This document shows positions 55,564 to 64,000 of a DNA stretch of 64,000 bases, in pieces. The translations under genes and the position numbers were made by a program. This stretch comes from Aegilops tauschii subsp. strangulata (lineage: Eukaryota; Streptophyta; Magnoliopsida; Poales; Poaceae). Numbering within the stretch: the first letter of the stretch is position 1; the number at the start of each line of letters is the position of its first letter. The stretch is taken from positions 381,091,792 through 381,155,791 of the forward strand of contig NC_053035.3 of NCBI RefSeq assembly GCF_002575655.3, given 5' to 3'. The notes under the pieces are model-generated. The model had not been told where the DNA came from. It saw only the letters and a list, made by a program, of their open reading frames with translations, and made no database searches.

Positions 55564-58500
55564 ATGTCAGGATTGTGTACGCACATCCTGAGTGCTGTAT
55601 CGTGTGTTTGCTTTTCGCCTGTAAGATTTGTGTTAAGCGTTTCTTCTCCGTGCGAAATTGTTTATGTTTTTTTTCGAAAAATCTTGAGCTCTTTAAATTT
55701 TTGCCTTTGCAAGATTTTCCTTGTGCCACACAGTTCTTCTCATGAGTTTTGCAAAATAATACCCCCAGACTGGAAAAATGTCTCGCCCGTGGACTCGCTC
55801 CATCAGCCAGAAGGAGTTTATGGGACACAGACTAGCAACATCTTCACTCAGGGACAGTCCAGTCAACAGGACAGCGAAGCAGCCTTGTCTCAAGTATGTC
55901 GTCTCTTCGAACAAAGCCAGCAACAGCACCAAGAGATGATGACCCACGTCATCAATATGGGAAACCACCGTGAGCCGTACCAGCCACACTGCAAGTTATC
56001 TGAGTTACAGAAGACTCGCCCTTCAACGTTTGCTCACACCGATAGGCCGCTGGAAGCCGATGATTGGCTTCGTGACATCGAAAGGAAGCTGATTATTGCT
56101 CAGTGTTCAGATAATGAGAAGGTGCTTTATGCACCCCACTACCTTACTGGAGTAGCTGCAGCATGGTGGGAGAACTTCCTACACATGCATCCCAGTGAAC
56201 ACAACATCACCTGGGAGGAGTTCAAGGAAGGCTTTCATAGGGCACACATCCCCAAGAGCATCATAAAAATCAAGAAGAGAGAATTTGACGACCTCAAGCA
56301 AAGAGGCATGTCAGTGACAGAATACAACGGTCAGTTTACCCAGCTATCTCGTTATGCCTACGACGAGCACATGACAGAGAACAAGAAGATGGAAAAACTC
56401 CTGGACGGCCTGACACCGGCACTAAGATGCCAATTGGTTGTACACACTTTCCCAGATTTTAAAACTCTGGTTGACAAGGCCATTACCTTGGAGAATGAGC
56501 GCCGTAGTCTGGAAGATATCCGTAAGCGAAAGAGGGACAAGACGACTCTTGCTCACAACAACCGAAGCAAGACTGAGGTTCCAAGGACAGAAGCAAGGAA
56601 ATCCACAACTACTGATCTAAGGCCAGTCAGACAGTTTCATGCCAGGGACAAGGAGTTCACGTACCATCCAGGGGTCACATGCTATGCTTGTGGTGAAGAA
56701 GGGCACTATGCTAAACAGTGCCCAAAGCCAAGGAACTCGGCCCCCAAGCCAAACAATGGTGGGAATAATCCAGCCACCAAGCGCAACAATTTCAATCCCA
56801 ACAACAACCACAGGAAGGGTCACCTGAACCATGTGACCAAGGAAGAAGCACAGAATGCCCCAGACATCGTGCTCGGTACGTTCCCTGTCAACACAGTACC
56901 TGCCACGGTTTTGTTTGATTCTGGAGCTTCCCATTCGTTCGTTTGGAAGAATTTTGTTTTGCAACATGGTTTTCCGATACTTCCCTTGGAAAAGTCTATG
57001 GTCATCAAGTCCCCCGGAAATAAGCAGATCGCTCAGAGTTACTACCAAGGAGTGATCATTGAGTTCGAAGGACTACAGTTTCATGCTAACCTCATCGTGT
57101 TGGAAAATAAAGGACTGGATGTCATCTTAGGGATGGACTGGTTGACCACCAACAAAGGATTTATTGATTGTTTCAATCGGACCGTGATTCTCACTCACCA
57201 TCACGGCAAGACGATTAAGGTTACAGCTCAAGAGAGACCCCGGTCACGGCAACCAAAATTGAACAAAGTGGACATTTCAGAACTAAGAAAAGTTCCAGTG
57301 GTATGCAAGTTTCCTGACGTATTTCCTGAAGACCTACCAGGCATGCCACTAGACCGAGAGATAGAGTTCAGCATTGAACTAGCACCTGGCACCGCTCCCA
57401 TCTATAAGAAGCCTTATAGAATGGCACCCTCAGAATTGGTAGAATTGAAGGAGCAGATAAAGGAATTACTGGACAAAGGTTTTATTCGAGCCAGCTCCTC
57501 ACCTTGGGGTTCGCCAGTATTATTCGCCAAGAAAAAGGATGGGACACTAAGATTGTGTATAGACTATCGAGCTCTCAATATGGTCACCATCAAAAACAAA
57601 TATCCGATGTCGCGGATAAATGATTTGTTTGATCAACTCGCGCAAGCCAAGGTGTTCTCAAAAATTGATTTGAGATCAGGATATCATCAATTGAAAGTAC
57701 GGGCAGAAGATATCCCTAAAACAGCATTCACCTCCAGATACGGATTATATGAGTTCACAGTGATGCCTTTTGGTCTAACGAACGCCCCCGCATATTTCGT
57801 CCACCTCATGAACGAAGTGTTTATGAAATTCATGGACAAATTTGTTGTGGTGTTCATTGACGATATTCTGGTTTACTCAAGGACACCGGAAGAGCACGCT
57901 GAGCATCTCAGAATTGTTTTGGGAGAATTAAGGAAACATCAGTTGTACGCCAAATTTAGCAAGTGTGAGTTTTGGCTAAGGCAAGTTGGTTTCCTAAGCC
58001 ACATATTAAACCAAGAAGGCGTGGCCGTAGACCCAGAAAAAGTCAAAGCCATACTTGACTGGAAGCCACCCGCCAACGGGACAGATGTGCGGAGTTTCCT
58101 TGGAATGGCCGGATATTACAGAAGATTTATTGAAGGATTCTCCACTGTGTCGAAACCAATGACCCAGTTGCTCAAGAAAGACAAAAAGTTTGTATGGACG
58201 GAAGCATGCGAGAAAATCTTCCAAGAACTCAAGAAGAAGCTAACAACCGCACCGGTCTTAACCGTGCCAGACATACACAAGAGTTTTGAAGTATATTGTG
58301 ACGCATCCCGGAAGGGTCTCGGATGTGTGCTGATGCAGGATGGCAAAGTTGTCGCGTATGCCTCCAGGCAACTGCGGAAACATGAGGAAAATTACCCAAC
58401 ACATGACTTGGAGCTAGCAGCAGTCATACATGCACTCAAGGAGTGGAGGCACTTTCTGTTGGGAAATCGCTGTGAAATATATACGGACCATAAGAGCCTT

Positions 58501-60270
58501 AAATATATTTTCACGCAACCAGAGCTAAACTTACGCCAACGACGCTGGTTGGAATTGGTCAAGGACTATGATGTCGGTATTCACTACCATCTAGGGAAAG
58601 CAAATGTAGTGGCTGATGCCCTTAGTCGGAACCCTAGCCCGGATGACGACAGTCCACGAAACTTGAGGCCTGAGTTTCAGCAAGAGTTCACTAGACTCAA
58701 CATGGTGTTAGTCTCTGAGGGCACCGTATCGAATCTGGAGATACATCCCACCCTCGTGGAACAAATCAAGAAGGCTCAGCAAGGGCACCCCAGCATCGAA
58801 GGAATAAAGAGGAAAATGAGCCTTGGCAAGGCTTCAGAGTTCGTCACAGACAGTGAAGGAATATTATGGTACGGGGACAGACTTTGCATCCCGAACATTG
58901 AGGAACTCAAGCAACAAATCCTAACCGAGAGCCACACCGCCCCATATTCAATCCACCCTGGAGGAACCAAAATGTACAAGGACATTCAGGAAAGATTTTG
59001 GTGGCATGGTATGAAAAGAGATATAGCCGCATTTATTGCTTGTTGCGATTCATGTCAGCGCATCAAGGCCGAACATCAAAAGCCAGCAGGGCTACTCCAG
59101 CCAAACAGGATACCGGAGTGGAAATGGGATGAAATAGGAATGGACTTCATCGTCGGACTACCTCGATCACAACGCGGAAATGACGCCATATGGGTCATTA
59201 CAGACCGACTAACCAAGGTTGCTCACTTCATTCCCGTGAAGACTACCTACTCCACACAAAGGCTGGCCAAGCTTTATCTCTCCCGTATAGTTTGTTTGCA
59301 CGGAGTCCCAAAGAATATAATATCCGACCAAGGCACCCAATTTGTCTCCAAATTTTGGGATCACCTGCAACAAGCTCTGGGCACGCAACTAGCTTTCAGT
59401 ATAGCGTACCACCCTCAGACTGATGGACAAACGGAACGTGTGAACCAAATCCTAGAGGACATGTTGAGAGCCTGTGTGCTCACCTATGGATCCAATTGGG
59501 AAGAGAGTTTGCCGTATGCCGAGTTTGCTTACAACAACAGTTACCAAGCCAGCTTACAGATGGCACCTTTTGAAGCATTGTATGGACGGAGGTGTCGTAC
59601 CCCACTGAATTGGTTAGAAACAGGTGACAGCCGTATCTTTGGCCCAGACATGCTTAAAGAAGCCGGGGAGAAAGTTAAGCAGATCAGGGACAGACTCAAG
59701 ACAGCGCAAAGCCGACAAAAGAGCTACTACGATCAAAAACAGCATGAGGTCAGCTTTGAACCCGGTGATTCTGTATACCTACGAGTGTCTCCTATGAGGG
59801 GCCTGCAACGGTTCAAAATTAAGGGGAAGCTAGCCCCGAGATTTATCGGACCATTCTGTATAGAGGCACGAAGAGGCACAGTGGCCTACAAACTAGACTT
59901 ACCCAAGGAGCTGTCAGACGTCCATGACGTGTTCCATGTCTCACAATTGAGAAAATGTGTAAGTAACCCGCAGAAGCATGTATCTCATGAAAGCATTGAT
60001 ATACAACCAGACCTCACCTACAGAGAGAGGCCAGTAAAGATTTTTGAAGAGTCTGAACGGAGGACCCGTCAGAAAACAACAAAAAATTTCAAAGTTCAGT
60101 GGAGCAACCACACTGAGGATGAAGCTACATGGGAAAGGGAAGATTTTCTCCAGGCAGAGTATCCATACCTATTTGAGGATCAGCTGAAATCTCGAGGACA
60201 GATTTTTCCTAAGGGGGTAGGTGTTGTGAGACCCAAAATTATATTTGGCTTTTTCAAAACATTTCCTTGA
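55564..60270 (+). CDS. G-3 gag-pol polyprotein with chromodomain (uninterrupted)
   Basis: One open frame, 1,568 aa from the first ATG. Gag (about 150-360) is followed by a CCHC knuckle ([14 protein letters not shown], 373) and protease D-S-G-A at 452. RT has F-I-D-D (Asp 766) and RNase H has YCDAS near 911. Integrase has an H-H-C-C finger from 1124 and the D-D-E triad at 1194, 1255 and 1291 (D,35,E), and a chromodomain lies at about 1489-1545. It encodes all activities for capsid, maturation, reverse transcription and integration. The chromodomain is thought to direct integration to marked chromatin. The first 60-70 residues (Cys/Phe-rich) do not look like gag, and an ATG at 55778 opens another frame, so the true start may be altered. 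The stop at 60268 lies 46 bp inside the 3' LTR. Confidence 0.92.
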   Translation: MSGLCTHILSAVSCVCFSPVRFVLSVSSPCEIVYVFFRKILSSLNFCLCKIFLVPHSSSHEFCKIIPPDWKNVSPVDSLHQPEGVYGTQTSNIFTQGQSSQQDSEAALSQVCRLFEQSQQQHQEMMTHVINMGNHREPYQPHCKLSELQKTRPSTFAHTDRPLEADDWLRDIERKLIIAQCSDNEKVLYAPHYLTGVAAAWWENFLHMHPSEHNITWEEFKEGFHRAHIPKSIIKIKKREFDDLKQRGMSVTEYNGQFTQLSRYAYDEHMTENKKMEKLLDGLTPALRCQLVVHTFPDFKTLVDKAITLENERRSLEDIRKRKRDKTTLAHNNRSKTEVPRTEARKSTTTDLRPVRQFHARDKEFTYHPGVTCYACGEEGHYAKQCPKPRNSAPKPNNGGNNPATKRNNFNPNNNHRKGHLNHVTKEEAQNAPDIVLGTFPVNTVPATVLFDSGASHSFVWKNFVLQHGFPILPLEKSMVIKSPGNKQIAQSYYQGVIIEFEGLQFHANLIVLENKGLDVILGMDWLTTNKGFIDCFNRTVILTHHHGKTIKVTAQERPRSRQPKLNKVDISELRKVPVVCKFPDVFPEDLPGMPLDREIEFSIELAPGTAPIYKKPYRMAPSELVELKEQIKELLDKGFIRASSSPWGSPVLFAKKKDGTLRLCIDYRALNMVTIKNKYPMSRINDLFDQLAQAKVFSKIDLRSGYHQLKVRAEDIPKTAFTSRYGLYEFTVMPFGLTNAPAYFVHLMNEVFMKFMDKFVVVFIDDILVYSRTPEEHAEHLRIVLGELRKHQLYAKFSKCEFWLRQVGFLSHILNQEGVAVDPEKVKAILDWKPPANGTDVRSFLGMAGYYRRFIEGFSTVSKPMTQLLKKDKKFVWTEACEKIFQELKKKLTTAPVLTVPDIHKSFEVYCDASRKGLGCVLMQDGKVVAYASRQLRKHEENYPTHDLELAAVIHALKEWRHFLLGNRCEIYTDHKSLKYIFTQPELNLRQRRWLELVKDYDVGIHYHLGKANVVADALSRNPSPDDDSPRNLRPEFQQEFTRLNMVLVSEGTVSNLEIHPTLVEQIKKAQQGHPSIEGIKRKMSLGKASEFVTDSEGILWYGDRLCIPNIEELKQQILTESHTAPYSIHPGGTKMYKDIQERFWWHGMKRDIAAFIACCDSCQRIKAEHQKPAGLLQPNRIPEWKWDEIGMDFIVGLPRSQRGNDAIWVITDRLTKVAHFIPVKTTYSTQRLAKLYLSRIVCLHGVPKNIISDQGTQFVSKFWDHLQQALGTQLAFSIAYHPQTDGQTERVNQILEDMLRACVLTYGSNWEESLPYAEFAYNNSYQASLQMAPFEALYGRRCRTPLNWLETGDSRIFGPDMLKEAGEKVKQIRDRLKTAQSRQKSYYDQKQHEVSFEPGDSVYLRVSPMRGLQRFKIKGKLAPRFIGPFCIEARRGTVAYKLDLPKELSDVHDVFHVSQLRKCVSNPQKHVSHESIDIQPDLTYRERPVKIFEESERRTRQKTTKNFKVQWSNHTEDEATWEREDFLQAEYPYLFEDQLKSRGQIFPKGVGVVRPKIIFGFFKTFP
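60211..60224 (+). other. G-3 polypurine tract
   Basis: AAGGGGGTAGGTGT directly before the 3' LTR. It is translated as part of the pol C-terminus. Confidence 0.75.
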
Positions 60271-63200
60271 TTTGAGGGAGGTGATTTAAACTTTTCTTCT
60301 AAAAGAACTCTCCCTCTCAAAATATTTTCTTTTATGACTAGTGCTTCATTTTCGGATTCACTCAAAACTTGATTTTGGTCTTGGAGGTTTTCCTCTTTTA
60401 TTTTGACTCAAACCAAGATGTTTTTTCTCTTGGAAAAATGTCCTTTGAAAATTTCTTTAAAAGGCCCTATAGCTTTTGGAATGATCTTTTTCCACTTTCA
60501 AAAAATTCCTCTTGCCATGACCCAAGGGTAAATTCCCTCCCATCAGCCTTTCCTCATCTTTGGATCATGATATGCTTCAAATCCAGCAAGTTGAACCTCT
60601 CCATATAATTATTTCCATTTATTTCTTATCAAAAACAATTTCTGCCTTATATCTTGATCCTTGGAGGTTTACAAAGGAACTACTCTTTCTGCTTTGATTT
60701 TTGCCCCCAAACCATTTTCCCTTCCTAGTCCTTTGAACCCTCAACCAAGATCCATGAAGATCCACTGGTCTCCAGTTCAAATTTTTCAAACTATACTTGC
60801 TGCAAGTTTGGACCAGATTTGCCAAATTTGATGAAATTCATTCAAATCCTTCTCCAAAAATTCTGAGAAAAATCAGGCAGCCTCTGGGTGCATTGAGAGG
60901 TCACCTCACCAAGTCCCAGCTCCAGGAAAAAATTTCTTCATACCAAATCTTTTCATCAAACACCTGCTAGACATTGTTTCTCTCAGGTTCAGTCAAGTTC
61001 AGTTAACAGTGTCTGAACTACTGTCGTTTCTTCAGTGTCTGTAGTCGATCTCGCCAGTGCCTCGGCGTCGCCGTGTTCCCTGTCCCCTCCCCCTTGTCCT
61101 CTGCATCGCACGAGCGCCTGGATGCTTGCGGGCGTCGGCGACGAGCAGGAGGAGGTGTGCCGCCCCGTGACCGACGCCAGCGGCGGCTTTGCGGCCGCCA
61201 GGAAGAAGCACAGCGTAGACGGCGCTGACCAGCGCCGCCCAAGCCACCGGAGGCCGCTGCATGGTCTTCCACTCCCCCGTGCGCGCTGCCACCCTCGTCG
61301 TGAACCGCTAGGAGCGGAGCGCGCTCTCTGCCACCGCCGTGCCAGTACGGCGACCCCGACGAAGACCGACGCCATTACGCCATGCCCGACCGAGTTTAGC
61401 AGTGGAACGGGACCAGTAACTCTCACTGGTGCTGCCTGGCCACCTAAACCCTCTGCCAAGCCACTGCCCCGCCGTAATCGCTCGCCAGAGATTCTCCGTT
61501 CACGGCCACCCCTCGAGCCGCCTATAAATAGAGGCCCCGAGCTCCAGCTAGTACCCACACCACCTCTGCACTCCACCAAGACCCCGCCTAGCCACTGGAA
61601 GAGCCCCGAGGGAGTCTCCTTCCTCAACTCCGGCAGCCGCGACCCGCCACGGGATCCAGCTCGATTCGCTCCCGTGCATGCACCTCTGCCTCCCATCTCT
61701 TGCCAGTAGCTCTCTAGTGCATCCCTCCTTCTGACCCGCGCTTCAATTCGAAGGTTGCAGCACACCACCGGAGTTCCCCACCATCGCCCGAGCCGCCGTC
61801 CGCCAGAGAAAGTGTCGCCGTCGACGTGGTGCTCTCCGACGCCCAAGTCCACGACCCACCGACGCGGAAGGACACGCTGATACGCTTGGTACACTCCGAT
61901 CTCCCTGACTTGCCGTGGTTCGACGCCGGCGACCACCGCAGCCTTCGGGCGCCGGCGAGGTTTTTCAAACCTGACATGTGGACCCCCACGTCAGCCTCTC
62001 TTCTTTCCCCCCGAAGCGTTTTCTCTTGGCGCCTTCGGGCAGAGTACGTTTTCTCTGTGGGTTGGCGTGTTTCTATTCGAACCGTTTTCTGTTTTCTCAG
62101 TTAAGCCCCTGGAACTTTTCTGTTTCATTACAGATGAGTCCCTGGACAGAAACCCTTATAACTTTTTAATAAGAAGTGATTTTTGAGTGATTCTTTTTCT
62201 GACAGTCTTATAATTTTGTCTATTTTTTATGGGATTTATTTGAAAAAAAATTGGAACAGCTTTTCTGCATGCATTGGTTTTCACGTTAATATGCATTTTT
62301 CGCTATACCGTAGGTTCCGGGAGAGGTGACGGAGCCGCGAACTTCGCCGAGCTAGACTCTGACTTCTCTGAACCAGGCAAGCATGTTTGAACCTTTGATA
62401 TGATAGGTGTTTTGCATGTTTGCGTGAAAGGTTGTACATGGCATATGAGTATCGGTGAGTATCTCGTTGCATGTGAGGCAACTACCCGTGTGTTCCAAAG
62501 TTACTGTGATCTCTGATGAGAGATGGCCTAGTCATGTGGTGACATGAAGGGCAGTAAGGTGGTACTGTTGTAGCATGCCAGCCTTACGTCATCCGATTAA
62601 TTCCGACGTTAACGTGGACGGAGTCACGTTATCGTTCTTCCCCCTTCCGTGCTACCACATGTTTTCTGCCAGAATGCGGTTTAGTAAGTTGGTAACCTCT
62701 TTCCATGTACACACCAAACAGAGGGGCCAGGATGGGGGTTCCATGGCCCTGGATTAAAGCGAGTCATCCGGTCAGGCGGCATGGGTGTTTCCGGTTGGGA
62801 CCGAGAGGGGGGCACCCCTTAGAGCGCGCGTATAGAAATTTGATCCCATGCTACGCGAGGTTGTAGCCTCCCCGTCTCAAGGTTTTTCTTGAACGTTGCC
62901 GAGGGTGATTCCTAGCTTCGGAATGTTGAATGGGTGTGTACTGGTTAGACGTGTTTCTTCCAAAACACCGTAAACGGAACTAGTCCCCGTGACTACTGAA
63001 ATCCGTTGGCTGTGGTTAAAGTACAAACTCTGCAGAGTCAAATCCTTCCGAGTCATCGCATCCATGGTCAAGTAACGTGATCAGCGTATCCATCTCTATG
63101 TCATAACCTCGTGGTAAAAAAATTTCTTTCCGGTAAGCGAGCGTGAGTAGTAAACTTGGCTGAACGTTATTCCTGTGGATGGACTAACCCTGTTGTTTAT

Positions 63201-64000
63201 CTCATGCCTGATTATTCTCTTGATATGATTTAAAATTCATGAGCTACTAAGTTATGAATATAAGCCCTTTATGTGATGTCGCTCAGACGTCTGACTGTGG
63301 CATGTTTGTCTTTTACTTTCAATATAAGCCCTTTATGTGATGTCGCTCAGACGTCCGACTGTGGCATGTTTGTCTTTTATTTTCAATATAAGCCCTTTAT
63401 GTGATGTCGCTCAGACGTCCGACTGTGGCATGTTTGTCTTTTACTTTCAATATAAGCCCTTTATGTGATGTCGCTCAGACGTCCGACTGTGGCACGCACT
63501 GCCTTTTATTTTCTATTATAAGTCCTTTATGTGGTGTCGCCTTGACGCCCGACTGCGGCATTGTTATTCTTGCATTTTCCTCTCGAGGAGTCATTCAGAC
63601 CCTCGTTTGGCACCCAGTATATTATTTTGGGATTTCGGGAGGACTACCGCCCGACTTCTCTTTTATTTCCCATGCAGTATTATCTCTATGTCTGAGTGCA
63701 CTTGCTAACCTGTTCATATGCATCATGTCTACATTTATTATATCTTATGTCCAAACTGTCTTGCGAGTACTTTCATAGTACTCACCTGGCTTGTTGATTT
63801 GGCCAGATGTTGACGAAGGCGATCTCATGGATGAAGAATTTGATAGTGAATCTGACGCCTAGAGGAGTCCCAGTCAGCCCCATGCGATCCTGGATATTGG
63901 TCACTTGTATTATATATGCTTCCGCCACCCGCAATAAATCTCCTCGAGCTTCACCCCGACGCTCGAAGAGCTATAGTTTTCAGGAGTCATATCACCCGCT
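60225..64000 (+). repeat. G-3 3' LTR (first 3,776 bp)
   Basis: TGTGAGACCCAAAATTAT... matching the 5' LTR. By alignment about 255 bp remain beyond the window. It contains the 183-bp segment missing from the 5' LTR. Confidence 0.94.
63257..63580 (+). repeat. Five tandem 64-bp repeats in G-3 3' LTR
   Basis: Exact counterpart of 53483-53806, offset 9,774 bp, same number of units. Confidence 0.9.

Larger units (their letters stand above)
50634..64000 (+). mobile_element. G-3: chromovirus (Ty3/gypsy, Tekay-like), 3' LTR incomplete at window end
   Basis: 5' LTR 50634-54481, PBS, an upstream accessory ORF, a gag-pol frame with C-terminal chromodomain, PPT, then a 3' LTR from 60225 past the window end. 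Chromodomain plus long LTRs point to the Tekay (Del) clade. LTR divergence is about 2% by eye, so this is the youngest insertion here. The expected 5-bp duplication is TTAGT (50629-50633). Its right copy is outside the window. Confidence 0.93.

Noticed and set aside
61035..61936. Long frames on both strands in the G-3 LTR (224 and 315 codons)
   Set aside because: They lie in the GC-rich promoter part of the LTR, and the equivalent frames in the 5' LTR are cut by the 183-bp deletion. They are more likely composition effects than genes.

Overview
This window is plant nuclear DNA. The repeat content is typical of a large Triticeae genome (wheat, goatgrass, barley or a relative): an Angela/WIS/BARE-type copia element, three gypsy elements with long LTRs, CACTA transposons with GGGCC-rich subterminal repeats, and Stowaway and Tourist MITEs. 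I see no ordinary intact host gene, rRNA, tRNA or CRISPR array.

Layout. (1) 1-4866: the 3' part of a decayed copia element, ending in a 1,715-bp LTR. (2) 4867-17640: low-complexity to low-copy DNA. It holds a head-to-tail cluster of four related minus-strand gene-like modules with conserved splice sites but diverged reading frames, several MITEs and a LINE fragment. (3) 17640-24881: the 3' portion of a CACTA transposon, with a multi-exon pseudogene carrying a Ptta/En/Spm-type transposase segment, followed by subterminal repeats. (4) 24882-50094: a gypsy element (call it G-outer, + strand) inserted into the CACTA end, with target duplication GTTAC. A second gypsy (G-inner, minus strand, 25249-39237, target duplication GAACA) is inserted inside its 5' LTR. 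(5) 50095-50339: the remaining CACTA terminus, then a 246-bp gypsy pol scrap and 48 bp of a second CACTA terminus. (6) 50634 to the window end: a third gypsy (G-3, + strand), a chromovirus with an uninterrupted gag-pol frame. Its 3' LTR runs off the window.

The most interesting feature is shared by both nested Tat-lineage gypsy elements. Each has a gene in the opposite orientation to gag-pol, placed between the end of pol and the 3' LTR, with its own upstream TATA box. In G-inner this is a six-exon gene whose exons join in frame to a 1,060-residue product with a 'putative gypsy-type transposon' (PF04195-like) N-terminal region. In G-outer it is a 213-residue single-exon ORF with an Arg/Gly-rich N-terminus, a B3-like DNA-binding domain and an acidic tail. 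Both antisense frames are open, while the gag-pol genes of the same elements are broken by several stops and frameshifts.

The insertion order can be read from nesting and LTR divergence counted by eye: G-outer LTRs about 4-5% different, G-inner about 3%, G-3 about 2%. In-frame stops in the two Tat elements are mostly explained as C-to-T changes (CAG to TAG, CGA to TGA), as expected for methylated, silenced DNA.
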